A stretch of 64,000 bases of DNA from Bacillus sp. DNRA2. Lineage in GTDB: Bacteria; Bacillota; Bacilli; Bacillales; Cytobacillaceae. A program made the position numbers and the translations under genes. The stretch lies in assembly GCF_012843265.1 (NCBI RefSeq), contig NZ_JABAIT010000002.1, positions 207,013-271,012 on the forward strand, read 5' to 3'. A model generated the notes under the pieces. That model did no database searches. It was not told the DNA's origin and worked only from the letters and a program-made list of their open reading frames with translations. Shown here piece after piece: positions 43,127 to 51,591 of this stretch (positions are counted from its first letter, which is position 1; every line of letters starts with the position of its first letter).

Positions 43127-44047
43127 TTACTTTTCTATTCGGTCAAAACGTTTTAAGGTATGTAAAGTGTCAAAGGTTAGTACTCCAGTCCAATCCATTT
43201 TGGCATGTTCCCATACACTCAAATAGTCATTCCATTTCCAGTTAGGACTTATTTTTCCTTCAGATTCTAACTGTTTAATAAAATAATCTAGATTTTTATT
43301 AATTTCTTCAGTGGGGATGTCAAAGGTTTCCGAATAGGGATCATAGACAAACTTTAGTGGAAACGGTACGTATTCCTTCCACTTTATTTGATCGAACTGC
43401 ACAAGGGATTGAACAGCTCGTTGAAGTTGCTGATTCACTGCCTTTGTCCGAAGTTCGGGCAATAATCTATACATACGAAGGTAACAGTATATTTCATGCT
43501 CCGACTCGAAATTTTTTAATTGAAGTAAATGATTAATCGCTTGATCTAGTAATTTATTCACGTTTAATTGTTTTACTTTGGATTTATAGTTAGATAGGTA
43601 ACCAATGATTTCGGCGCTTGGATTTCCCCAATGCTGGTCGATTAAGGACATTCCATCTTCTTGGACTGTCCACCAAAAAGCATGTGGGTAATGATTCACT
43701 TCTTCTGGAACTGCAAACCAGCCACCTCGTTTTTTATCAAATGTATTTTCAAAATAGTGGATTGCCTTTGTTATCATTTTAGCAGCTTGCTCATGCTGGT
43801 CAAAATGAATCAAATGCTGCATAGCAACAGTAGTAGCCAGTGGCGATGAATTAGGTAACCTAAAGTCTGCTTCTAATCCATGTCCAAAACCGCCATCTTC
43901 ATTTTGATACTCTGCCAGAGCTTCTAACACCAATGTTTCTGATCCATCTGAAAAAGAATGATGTAATAAAGCTTGTTCCAACTTACGACCATTTTCTTGA
44001 ATCCAGTTCACTGATTCTTGAAAAATATGTTTAGATAATCGATTCAA
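43127..44047 (-). CDS. Terpenoid-cyclase-like alpha/alpha toroid protein
   Basis: A cytosolic 306-aa protein with the QNEDGGFGHGLEADF motif near residue 50 and repeated helical pairs. These resemble the prenyltransferase/squalene-cyclase toroid fold, but without the DxDD catalytic motif. Trp-rich segments occur in the middle (AFWWTVQEDG). Such proteins are common in Bacilli and uncharacterised. Start: several GTG/TTG codons follow AAAGGTG. TTG at 44,047, 8 nt away, is chosen; GTG at 44,050 or 44,056 is possible. Confidence 0.7.
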   Translation of the reverse strand: MNRLSKHIFQESVNWIQENGRKLEQALLHHSFSDGSETLVLEALAEYQNEDGGFGHGLEADFRLPNSSPLATTVAMQHLIHFDQHEQAAKMITKAIHYFENTFDKKRGGWFAVPEEVNHYPHAFWWTVQEDGMSLIDQHWGNPSAEIIGYLSNYKSKVKQLNVNKLLDQAINHLLQLKNFESEHEIYCYLRMYRLLPELRTKAVNQQLQRAVQSLVQFDQIKWKEYVPFPLKFVYDPYSETFDIPTEEINKNLDYFIKQLESEGKISPNWKWNDYLSVWEHAKMDWTGVLTFDTLHTLKRFDRIEK

Positions 44048-44081
44048 CACTATCACACCTTTTGAAAAAATTCTATTTAAA

Positions 44082-44774
44082 TTACCTTTCTAATGCTTTT
44101 TTAACTGATTCAATTGCATGTATCACTGTTGTATCGAATAAAGGAACTTTTGAATCCTCTTGGTTAATTAACAAACCAATTTCTGTACATCCTAGTATTA
44201 TTCCTTCAGCACCATTATCGACTAAGTTATTGATCACGTTCTTATAATAATCCCTTGAAGATTGCTCGATATTTCCTAAACATAACTCTTCATATATTAC
44301 CTTGTTAATCCTCTCTCGTTCTGTATTATTTGGCACCAAAACCTTTATACCATTTGACTTTATTCGTGCTTTATAAAAGTCCTGCTCCATAGTGTACTTA
44401 GTACCTAATAGCCCTACCGTATGAAGATTTGACTTTTTTATTTGATTAGCTGTTGCATCAGCAATATGTAAAATAGGAATATTTATTTTTCCTTCAACAT
44501 ATCCGATTACTTTATGCATCGTATTTGTACAAATAACAATAAAATCTGCCCCTCCTTTTTCTAATGAATAGGCTACATTCCCTAACAAATTACCTGCTTC
44601 CTCCCACTTACCCTCTGCTTGAAATCGTTCGATCTCTTCAAAATCAACACTAAATAAAAGACATTTTGCCGAATGTAATCCACCCAATCTGTTTTTTACT
44701 TCTTCATTTATAATTCGATAATATTCAACCGAAGATTCCCAGCTCATTCCACCTATTAGTCCTATAGTTTTCAC
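44082..44774 (-). CDS. Aspartate/glutamate racemase family protein (RacX/YgeA-like)
   Basis: This 230-aa protein starts with KTIGLIGGMSWESSVEYYR, typical of the Asp/Glu racemase family. It carries the two catalytic cysteines: Cys82 in ICTNTMH and Cys196 in LGCTEIG. PLP-independent racemases of this branch interconvert amino-acid enantiomers; the preferred substrate cannot be told. It lies 35 nt upstream of the toroid-like gene on the same strand, possibly as an operon. Confidence 0.9.
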   Translation of the reverse strand: MKTIGLIGGMSWESSVEYYRIINEEVKNRLGGLHSAKCLLFSVDFEEIERFQAEGKWEEAGNLLGNVAYSLEKGGADFIVICTNTMHKVIGYVEGKINIPILHIADATANQIKKSNLHTVGLLGTKYTMEQDFYKARIKSNGIKVLVPNNTERERINKVIYEELCLGNIEQSSRDYYKNVINNLVDNGAEGIILGCTEIGLLINQEDSKVPLFDTTVIHAIESVKKALER

Positions 44775-45030
44775 AAGAGTTCCCCCACATCAACATTGGA
44801 ATATATATCCAATTATACAATAGTTTTTAAGGAATGGTATTTTTTATGCTAAACTACTCTTTAGCAAAAGAACAACTACTCACTGTTAAGCAATCTGGTC
44901 CTGAATGTAAAAAACTTTATCTCACGCATGTTCATCCTCTTAAATTTAAAAAGCATAATAAAAGAATTTACGGCTAAAAATATGATTGGTGTTAATACAC
45001 CAACTAACTTCGATGCGGAGGGATTTAATT

Positions 45031-45204
45031 TTGAATATTCGTGAAGGCATAATCCCAACAGTATTGGGTACCGCAGTTACTGCTACTGGCTACGCATTGA
45101 AACAAAAACGCGGTTCCAATAAAATGATTGCAAACACAGTATTCGGTTTTGGTTTAGCCCACATAGTACTAGGAGCAATCGACCTAGTTGAACATCGTCG
45201 TTAG
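45031..45204 (+). CDS. Small membrane protein
   Basis: A 57-aa protein beginning NIREGIIPTVLGTAVTATGY, with two short hydrophobic segments rich in Gly and Ala. Start: TTG at 45,031 has GGAGGG 8 nt upstream. It is followed by a strong terminator, so it is probably a real single-gene transcript. Function unknown. Confidence 0.65.
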   Translation: MNIREGIIPTVLGTAVTATGYALKQKRGSNKMIANTVFGFGLAHIVLGAIDLVEHRR

Positions 45205-45208
45205 TAAC

Positions 45209-45239
45209 AAGGGGGAGCATTTATATATGCTCTCCTTTT
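45209..45239 (+). terminator. Terminator
   Basis: AGGGGGAGCAT pairs with TATGCTCTCCTTTT across a short loop, directly after the 57-aa membrane protein gene. Confidence 0.75.
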
Positions 45240-45319
45240 AAAAATTATAAGTATATTTATTCTCAATATCTTCCTAATCTCATAGTAAAAATCACTATTG
45301 TGTTCCACAATCTAGGCCT

Positions 45320-45356
45320 AAATCAAAAAATAAGCGCTGATCCTTATTTATTGAAG
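45320..45356 (+). repeat. Hairpin element remnant
   Basis: AAATCAAAAAATAAGCGCTGATCC continues into a degraded right part (TTATTTATTGAAG). It resembles the left half of the element at 57,252-57,325. Confidence 0.4.
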
Positions 45357-45441
45357 AGAAACATGATAATTAATCCATTTATTGCATATTATTTCTCTCA
45401 TAGTAAATATTAGATTTATAACCGATGATAAGGAAAGTTAT

Positions 45442-45900
45442 ATGACTGATAAGTTAGAAGCTATTCTGTGGAGTATAGCTCTACCAGGCTTTGCTCAATT
45501 ATTAAACAGAAAAATTGTAAAAGGTATAGTTTTAATTTTTTTGGAGTTCATCGTCAATGTTAAAAGTCATTTTAATATGGTTATTTTGCATAGCTTTCAA
45601 GGAAACATTAAAGAAGCAATCGAAGCAACTAATTATCAATGGCTAATGTTCTATCCTTGTCTATATATGTTTGCTATGTGGGATGCATATAAAGATGCCG
45701 AAGGAGAAACTCCTCCTTATTCCTATCTTCCTTTTGTATTTGGGGCTTTTTTTGTAACAATTGGGCTTATGTACTCTCCTTCACTAAAATTGGGACAAAT
45801 ATTATTTGGCCCAGTATTTCTTCCAATTTTATCTTTAATTCCAGGCCTATTGGTTGGATATTTGATAAAGTGTATATTCGCCCGAATTAAGGTTCAATGA
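45442..45900 (+). CDS. TM2-like small membrane protein, paralogue of 28,354-28,830
   Basis: A 152-aa protein with four hydrophobic segments. It shares with its paralogue the N-terminal LEAILWSIALPGFAQLLN, NYQWLMFYPCLYMFAMWDAYKDAEGE, and the C-terminal LFGPVFLPILSLIPG. ATG at 45,442 follows AAGGAAAG by 4 nt; the frame is open further upstream without a site. A DUF3231 gene follows 40 nt later. Function unknown. Confidence 0.7.
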   Translation: MTDKLEAILWSIALPGFAQLLNRKIVKGIVLIFLEFIVNVKSHFNMVILHSFQGNIKEAIEATNYQWLMFYPCLYMFAMWDAYKDAEGETPPYSYLPFVFGAFFVTIGLMYSPSLKLGQILFGPVFLPILSLIPGLLVGYLIKCIFARIKVQ

Positions 45901-45942
45901 ACATGGTTATAATTTGAGGTAATAAATAATGGAGGCAAATAT

Positions 45943-46944
45943 ATGACTCAAAACCAGGCTTTTAGTTCGAGTGAATTAGGAACATTATGGATGACCTATC
46001 AAGAAAAAACAATGATGCAAAGAATGCTAGAATATTTTATAGAACAAGCAGATGACAATCGAGCTAAAGAGATTATGCAAAATACTCATATGAAAATCAT
46101 TAACTACCTTGAAGATATTAAAGGCATCTTTAAAAATGAGGGTGCTGTCATTCCTGTTGGATACACAGAACAAGATGTGAATGTTGGTGTTCCTAAGCTG
46201 TATGACAACATGTTTGATATTATGTTTCTTCGACTGCTCCAAGAAATAGGCATGGGGTTACATACTCTCCATTTAACTATGGCATATCGTAAAGATATCG
46301 TACTTCTCTATAAGGAATTAACTGCATTTGCTCAAAGTACTTACGATGAATGCGTGGATTATTTACAAGAAAAAGATGTTTTACCACGTCCTCCTGCAGT
46401 AACTATGCCAAAGTCTGTGGAGTTTGTAGATGGAACCAATTATATGAGTGGTTTTAACTTATTTTCAGAAAAACGGGCATTGAATACAGTGGAAGTAGCT
46501 CATTTATATCACTCAATTGAATCAAATATTCTTGGTATGCAACTAATTACGGGGTTCGCACAAGTGGCAAATGAACCTGAAGTAAAAAAATACTTCATAA
46601 AAGGGAAAGAATTGGCGAAAAAAATTGTAACTGATAATACTCAATTATTTCTTCAAAGTGATATTCAACCTTCTTCAACATGGGGGGCAAATGCAACAGA
46701 TTCTAAGGTAGCTCCTTTTTCAGATAAACTGATGATGTACTGTACCAGCCTAATTTGTAGCTTTGGTTTAGGAAGCAATGCTTTAGGAACAGCATTTAGT
46801 TTACGAAGTGACCTCCCATTAAAAATGATTAATGAAGCAAAAGACATACTAACTTATGGCTCAGAGGGTGGAAAACTCATGGCGAAAAATGGCTGGCTTG
46901 AAGAGCCTCCACAAATGCAGGATAGGAATCAATTAACAAAATAA
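45943..46944 (+). CDS. DUF3231 family protein (CotF-like four-helix bundles)
   Basis: This 333-aa protein is built from two similar helical halves, each starting with ELGTLWMTYQEKTMMQRMLEYF- or AHLYHSIESNILGMQLITGF-like segments. The DUF3231 family is related to spore coat protein F and is frequent in spore formers. The C-terminal LMAKNGWLEEPPQ is characteristic. A GGAGG site precedes the ATG, and a strong inverted repeat follows the stop. A spore-related role is inference from the family. Confidence 0.85.
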   Translation: MTQNQAFSSSELGTLWMTYQEKTMMQRMLEYFIEQADDNRAKEIMQNTHMKIINYLEDIKGIFKNEGAVIPVGYTEQDVNVGVPKLYDNMFDIMFLRLLQEIGMGLHTLHLTMAYRKDIVLLYKELTAFAQSTYDECVDYLQEKDVLPRPPAVTMPKSVEFVDGTNYMSGFNLFSEKRALNTVEVAHLYHSIESNILGMQLITGFAQVANEPEVKKYFIKGKELAKKIVTDNTQLFLQSDIQPSSTWGANATDSKVAPFSDKLMMYCTSLICSFGLGSNALGTAFSLRSDLPLKMINEAKDILTYGSEGGKLMAKNGWLEEPPQMQDRNQLTK

Positions 46945-46964
46945 ACAAGATGTAATATTGAAAT

Positions 46965-47002
46965 AATACAAGCTCTCCTGAATAATAAGGAGTTCTTGTA
47001 TT
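46965..47002 (+). terminator. Terminator after the DUF3231 gene
   Basis: AATACAAG pairs with CTTGTATT, and inside it CTCCT pairs with AGGAG. TATTTCG follows. Confidence 0.7.
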
Positions 47003-47100
47003 ATTTCGCTTAGAAAACATTTCATATAATAATCTATTGTGAAGTAATCTTAATCCTGTTTTTTCTACTCCTTCTTCGGCAAAATTCCTTCATACTCTCT

Positions 47101-47325
47101 TCAAAAATTTTTTCCATCCAAACAATCTTTTTTCTTATAACTAAACAAGTGCCAGAGATACCCACAGTAACCACCTGTATCATAAAGATAAATAGATTTC
47201 TTATCATTATCATTCAAATGAGCAGCAAAATTTAATTCCCATTGTTTTCGTAAGTAAGGTCCCCATTTTGGCATTTCGGTTATCTTTATTTTTTGGGTTT
47301 TAAGTCTATCGTATAAGTCATTCAT
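47101..47325 (-). pseudogene. Truncated DUF4275-like protein
   Basis: The 74-residue frame carries the N-terminal part of a DUF4275-like protein (WELNFAAHLN, then YLWHLFSYKKKDCLDGKNF). It stops where the family normally continues for another ~50-60 residues. The downstream DNA shows no continuation in any frame. It is probably 3'-truncated. Confidence 0.55.
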
Positions 47326-47374
47326 TTTTGCCCCTCCATTATATAAAGTAAAGTTGGCCAGCTGAAGAGGAAAC

Positions 47375-47509
47375 CTATTTTGAACTTATTAAATTTCCTC
47401 CCTTTGATTCAAAAAGTTTTAATGACTTTCCTTGTTCGGTACGAGAGTAATATTCAACTTCACAATAGTATCTGCCTTCCTGCGCCCCTTGATAATTTTC
47501 AGGAAACAT
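47375..47509 (-). CDS. Small hypothetical ORF or gene fragment
   Basis: A 44-codon frame starting MFPENYQGAQEGRYYCEVEY. It looks protein-like (YYSRTEQGKSLKLFES) but has no ribosome binding site, so it may be the 3' end of a decayed gene. No family recognised. Confidence 0.3.
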   Translation of the reverse strand: MFPENYQGAQEGRYYCEVEYYSRTEQGKSLKLFESKGGNLISSK

Positions 47510-47577
47510 TATCTGTTCTTTTTCTTTTTGGCTTTGTTATTCTTCATTGTTGATTTTCCTGTAGTTATGAGAATTCA

Positions 47578-47762
47578 TAAGCGGAGAATTTCCGGCTAAT
47601 GTAAAAGAAGGAAGCTCAAATAGCCAAAATAAGCGGAGAGATTCCGCTTAACAGCTCTAAATAGAACAAAATTTATCGATTTAGATTATATAAGCGGAAA
47701 AACTCCGCTTATTTTAAAGGAAATATAGGTATTTCCCAATTTAAACGGAATTTATTCGCTTA
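47578..47762. repeat. AAGCGGA hairpin repeats
   Basis: GCGGA units start at 47,581, 47,633, 47,694 and (ACGGA) 47,746, mostly 52 bp apart. Perfect small hairpins occur: TAAGCGGA/TCCGCTTA and ATAAGCGGA/TCCGCTTAT. The last unit overlaps the stop codon of the next small ORF. Confidence 0.7.
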
Positions 47763-47912
47763 TTTTTCAATCAAAGTGAAATCAACATTCAACTTTAACA
47801 CATCCTTCTTTTTAATAATATGCCAAAGATAAGCCGACATCCCAACACAAAACATGAGCGATAAAACTAATAAAAAGAAATACTGCGTCAAATTTCTCAA
47901 TTCTACTGTCAT
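47760..47912 (-). CDS. Small membrane protein, 50 aa
   Basis: An ATG frame starting MTVELRNLTQYFFLLVLSLM with one membrane helix and a basic KKKD after it, ending LNVDFTLIEK. No strong ribosome binding site is visible, and its stop codon lies in the AAGCGGA repeat. It may be real or a remnant. Confidence 0.4.
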   Translation of the reverse strand: MTVELRNLTQYFFLLVLSLMFCVGMSAYLWHIIKKKDVLKLNVDFTLIEK

Positions 47913-47976
47913 GGTAGTAGGATTAAAAAGGTGACTTTTCCTAAGAAGAACTTGCTCCCTTAGATGAAGAATAACA

Positions 47977-48531
47977 TTAAGCTTCTATTGATAAATCTAT
48001 CCAAATTGTATCCCATTTTTTCTCCTGCATACGTTTAGAATATATTGAGTGTGACTTGCTATTATTTTGAAAGTATGGAGTAGGTTCAACAATCTTTTTA
48101 AACAAATCTTCTACTCCATATGGAGCCATTATTTTAAGTTCACTATTACACATTTTTACAGCTATTGCAGTAGGGATTTCTGTAAAATGAGCAACGCCAT
48201 CAAAGGAAGAATTATAAGGATTAAATCCATTTTTTAAATGCATTCTTGCTTGATTTTTTACTGACCAAGGCTGGTTAGGCACTAAAATTTCTAAATTTTT
48301 TTCTAAATCTTTTTCTGTTTCCCACGATGTATCCGTGCTATCGAAATAAATAACATCAATGTCATTTATTGGTGTTTTAATGTTATGTAAAACGTCCCAT
48401 ACTTTATTTCTAATGAGTCCCGCAGAAATCCAAGCATCATTTAAATTTAACTTTTCAACGGCTTTTAATAAAGATATTATGTAGGCATCATTTTTTATAA
48501 TTTCTATCAACCGATTTTCGTAATTAATCAC
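47977..48531 (-). CDS. Nucleotidyltransferase family protein (DUF925-like)
   Basis: A 184-aa protein with the motif AWISAGLIRNKVWDVLHN followed by INDIDVIYFD, the pattern of the minimal nucleotidyltransferase family (NTP_transf_6, DUF925). The DID pair would bind metal. The acceptor is unknown. A C-terminal PYGVEDLFKKIVEPTPYF is also typical. Transcribed alone. Confidence 0.8.
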   Translation of the reverse strand: MINYENRLIEIIKNDAYIISLLKAVEKLNLNDAWISAGLIRNKVWDVLHNIKTPINDIDVIYFDSTDTSWETEKDLEKNLEILVPNQPWSVKNQARMHLKNGFNPYNSSFDGVAHFTEIPTAIAVKMCNSELKIMAPYGVEDLFKKIVEPTPYFQNNSKSHSIYSKRMQEKKWDTIWIDLSIEA

Positions 48532-48630
48532 ATTAATTCTCCTGTATTCATACTTACTTTTTTGAATATTATACCGTAAAATTTTCTGTAGATTTAGCTT
48601 TATAAATTAGAATCACCATATTAATCTATC

Positions 48631-48700
48631 CTGCCCCTATAACTGATTTAGGATCAAGAAAAATGGACTGCTCCAAAAAACAGTCCAAGTTGTTGCGTTT
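48631..48700 (+). repeat. Cassette-type hairpin element, variant subfamily
   Basis: CTGCCCCTATAACTGATTTA precedes a GGACTG/CAGTCC stem. A related sequence is at 54,462-54,500. It lacks the CGCCCGATTG right arm. It lies 42 nt after the stop of the 107-aa protein gene. Confidence 0.5.
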
Positions 48701-48741
48701 TCGCGTCCTTTTCTGGAATAAATACAAACAATTTTGTTCTT

Positions 48742-49065
48742 CTACATCGGATTTCTAAAGTATTCTACTTCCGATTTGAATTCAAAGATATCATACCTCC
48801 AAAATAAATGATCTGAACTATCTTTTTTAACCACAATAAAGTCTTTTTTGTCTGTATAAATGCGATAAGTATCGTACCCAAGATACTTTATATTCAAGAT
48901 TTTATATCCTGCTAGCTCTTCTTTTATTTCAGGGATATCCTTTATTTGCGAAGCGGTTAAGGCTGTGAGCATATTATACGGACCAAGAAAATTTAAAAAA
49001 AGCAATAAAATAATACTAGCAATTAGACCTGTAATAGCTAACTTTGTAAGATTTTTAAGAACCAT
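48742..49065 (-). CDS. Hypothetical protein with N-terminal membrane anchor
   Basis: A 107-aa protein with one N-terminal helix (LAITGLIASIILLLFLNFLG) and a polar C-terminal domain with IKYLGYDTYRIYTDKKDFIVVKK. No family recognised. Hairpin elements lie on both sides. Confidence 0.55.
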   Translation of the reverse strand: MVLKNLTKLAITGLIASIILLLFLNFLGPYNMLTALTASQIKDIPEIKEELAGYKILNIKYLGYDTYRIYTDKKDFIVVKKDSSDHLFWRYDIFEFKSEVEYFRNPM

Positions 49066-49137
49066 AAACTCTACTCCTGTTTCTTGTCATTATTCATTAA
49101 TTAGAGTTCGATTTACTTCCTAACAGCTCCTCCACTT

Positions 49138-49220
49138 CTTCCATAAAATGGACCGATACATAAAGAGAGAGCGCAATTTCTATTCTGGAAATGCGCCCGT
49201 TTGTTGAATACCGTTATTAA
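49138..49220 (+). repeat. Cassette-type hairpin element
   Basis: AATGGACCGATACATAAAG, stem GCGCAATTTC/GGAAATGCGC, then CCGTTTGTTGAATACC. It lies 70 nt downstream of the PAP2 gene. Confidence 0.8.
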
Positions 49221-49290
49221 AGTAAAGAAAATGTGGTGCATAGAAACATCTGTTAAAATTGGGAGATGTTTAATCATTAATAACAATCTC

Positions 49291-49857
49291 CTATTGTACT
49301 TTCCCTTGGAAAATTGGTCTTTTAATTAATATTTCTGTAATTTTCAATTTAAATAAAATGTAATGAGTAAATAATGCAACCATCAATCCATTTAATATTC
49401 CAGCAACTACATCTAATGGATAGTGAACACCTACCCAAATTCTTGAAAATGCTATTCCAAATGCAAGCCAAACCCAAAAATGCTTAAATCGAAGTGAAGA
49501 TAACCACAGTGTAAAAGCTATCACTATTGCCGAAGTAGCATGATCACTTGGAAAGGATGAGTTTGCAGCATGCTCCACAAGTTGATTCACGGTATGGGAT
49601 ACAAAAGGTCGCTCCCGAAAAATGAATAATTCAATCAATCTATTTATTGAATAGGCCAAAGTAAAGGAAACCATAACTTGAAAAGCTATAACACGAAAAT
49701 TACTTTTATTTAGAAGCCATAAAATCAATATTAATAATACAAAAACATATTGAACATATTCCGCAAACAAAATCATAATGTTGTCTAATAATGGAGACTG
49801 AAGGACTTGACGGTTAATAACATTGAACCAATTGTAATCTACTTCTGTAAAACTCAT
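49291..49857 (-). CDS. PAP2 family phosphatase (undecaprenyl-diphosphatase BcrC-like)
   Basis: This 188-aa membrane protein has about five helices and the three PAP2 motifs: a KxxxxxxRP-like FIFRERP near residue 77, PSDHATSA near 103, and SRIWVGVHYPLDV near 139. The DYNWFNVINRQV start resembles BcrC, which dephosphorylates undecaprenyl diphosphate for cell-wall lipid recycling and gives bacitracin resistance. GGGG lies upstream of the ATG. Confidence 0.88.
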   Translation of the reverse strand: MSFTEVDYNWFNVINRQVLQSPLLDNIMILFAEYVQYVFVLLILILWLLNKSNFRVIAFQVMVSFTLAYSINRLIELFIFRERPFVSHTVNQLVEHAANSSFPSDHATSAIVIAFTLWLSSLRFKHFWVWLAFGIAFSRIWVGVHYPLDVVAGILNGLMVALFTHYILFKLKITEILIKRPIFQGKVQ

Positions 49858-50067
49858 TAATATTCCCCTTTAACACTTACTTTTTCTAAACATTAATAAA
49901 TACTAACAAAAGATACCATATTTTCCTAGATAATTTTATAAAGATGTAAATTAATACGCACAGAATTAAAAAAACAGCCCAGTTCCATAGCTCCTAATAA
50001 AAAATCGCCCATCTATAAGCACCCGTTTACTTTAAGTACAACCCTTCACAAACTCTTTAACCAATAC

Positions 50068-50298
50068 TTATAATTTCAGATAAGGCAGCATTATAGCTGC
50101 AATACTCAAAATCGTAATTAAGATAATCAGACCAATTAGCCGATACAAACGCTTAGCCCACTTTTTAGCCAATTCATCTGTAATAACTTGGTCTTCATCT
50201 AGTCTTTGAAATTCCTTTTTAAAACTATAAAACTGTTGAAATACTAACACCATGCAAATCACAGATAATATTAAACCTAAAATTGCTATGATCTTCAA
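50068..50298 (-). CDS. Small membrane protein, 76 aa
   Basis: Two hydrophobic helices (IAILGLILSVICMVLVFQQF and LIGLIILITILSIAAIML) flank a charged loop with EFQRLDEDQVITDELAKKW. No family recognised. A degenerate hairpin element (AGCCCAG ... AAGCACCCG) lies at 49,975-50,032. Confidence 0.55.
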   Translation of the reverse strand: MKIIAILGLILSVICMVLVFQQFYSFKKEFQRLDEDQVITDELAKKWAKRLYRLIGLIILITILSIAAIMLPYLKL

Positions 50299-50397
50299 AA
50301 AATATTCACTTCCTATCTTTAACTCTTGTGCCCTTTAACGGAAAAAATACCTGGACTTCTATTAGCTAGTTTTGTTAAAAAGTTCGTATCAAACTAC

Positions 50398-51096
50398 TTA
50401 ATCTAATTTAAACTCAATCTTTATTGCTTGATACATTTTATCTTTAAATTCATAAGTAATTTGAATCGTACCAATGAACATGGCAGGAGTAATTTGACCA
50501 TCTACAGAAGCCACCAGATGATTATCAACTACATCAAAATTGACGATACTGCCAAAAATAACATCATTAAACAAATGGTCCGGCGGGATTTGAAATTTTT
50601 CAATATCAATTTCTGTTGTCTTATCGCCAATTGACACTACAGCTTCATGTTGTGTTAGCTTTGTTTTTACATTTTTCAAAATAACCGATATAGGATTGTC
50701 TACTAGAATCTCTTCATGAATCTCCCCTATACTAGTTTGAGTTTTATTTAATACATGAACTTCACTATCTAATACCCCTGTGCCATAACCCTTTGTTAAT
50801 ACAATAGTTAAATCCTTCTTCCCATCTTCATTTAAATCATTGTATAGGATTCTTGGGGCATATGTAGGATTGGTTACATTTATCCAATAAGGAAAATACC
50901 TTGTTCCCCCGTCAATCTTCATCTCGAAATCTCTGTACATGCCATTTTTTCTATCTATTTCATTTGCATATAAAATAACCTTTGCTTCTTTAGACTTTGA
51001 AATAACCTTTTTGGATTCAGCAAATACTGTTGTCATACTATAACTGTTATAAAAAGTATGAACTATGACCATTAAAAACAGAATTTTGTACCACAT
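50398..51096 (-). CDS. Secreted protein with VCBS/FG-GAP-like segment
   Basis: This 232-aa protein has a signal-like N-terminus (WYKILFLMVIVHTFYNSYSMTT) and a DLNEDGKKDLTIVLTKG segment that resembles a calcium-binding FG-GAP/VCBS loop. The rest is polar and beta-rich. Start: ATG at 51,096 follows AGGTG; the GTG at 51,105 lies inside that site. No function is known to me. Confidence 0.65.
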   Translation of the reverse strand: MWYKILFLMVIVHTFYNSYSMTTVFAESKKVISKSKEAKVILYANEIDRKNGMYRDFEMKIDGGTRYFPYWINVTNPTYAPRILYNDLNEDGKKDLTIVLTKGYGTGVLDSEVHVLNKTQTSIGEIHEEILVDNPISVILKNVKTKLTQHEAVVSIGDKTTEIDIEKFQIPPDHLFNDVIFGSIVNFDVVDNHLVASVDGQITPAMFIGTIQITYEFKDKMYQAIKIEFKLD

Positions 51097-51197
51097 GAAA
51101 ATCACCTCATGATTAATATACCTCTTGTCTTATTTCGTAATTCTGCCCTTAACTTTAAAAAGGTTATTTCAAAATTCCATTATTCGAGCGATCACTT

Positions 51198-51270
51198 TAT
51201 TTAAGAATCTGTCCCAAACATGAAATAGGCACAATCATCTTTTTGATAATCGCGCCCGATTGTTGATTAA
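51198..51270 (+). repeat. Cassette-type hairpin element
   Basis: TTTAAGAATCTGTCCCAAAC, stem GGCACAATCATC/GATAATCGCGCC, then CGATTGTTGATT. Its inner sequence is nearly that of the element at 58,429-58,502. It sits about 320 nt downstream of the lactate permease stop codon. Confidence 0.8.
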
Positions 51271-51591
51271 AAAACAACGACCAACTCCTTCTTACTTAAT
51301 GGAGAGTATCATCATTTCGAGTATAGAAAAAAATGGAAATGAGGCAAATTTTCTTATTATCTATATTTGGTTTTTTATTTATATCATACAAATTTATCAA
51401 AGTATTTAAGAACAAATAGGTATCCCAAAATAACAAAATCATTGCGTGGTCGTTGTACAGCATTAGTATCATAGGATTTTTTACATTGAATTTACTATTT
51501 CAATAAGGACTCAATGGTACTCATTAATGTAGTCTTTTTTCATTTTCGAAATTAATATTCATACTCTGTTTGTAACCCCTTTTCGGTTGAC
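51271..51591. other. Intergenic region without recognised gene
   Basis: AT-rich DNA downstream of the lactate permease gene, with no frame preceded by a ribosome binding site and no clear terminator. Confidence 0.4.
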
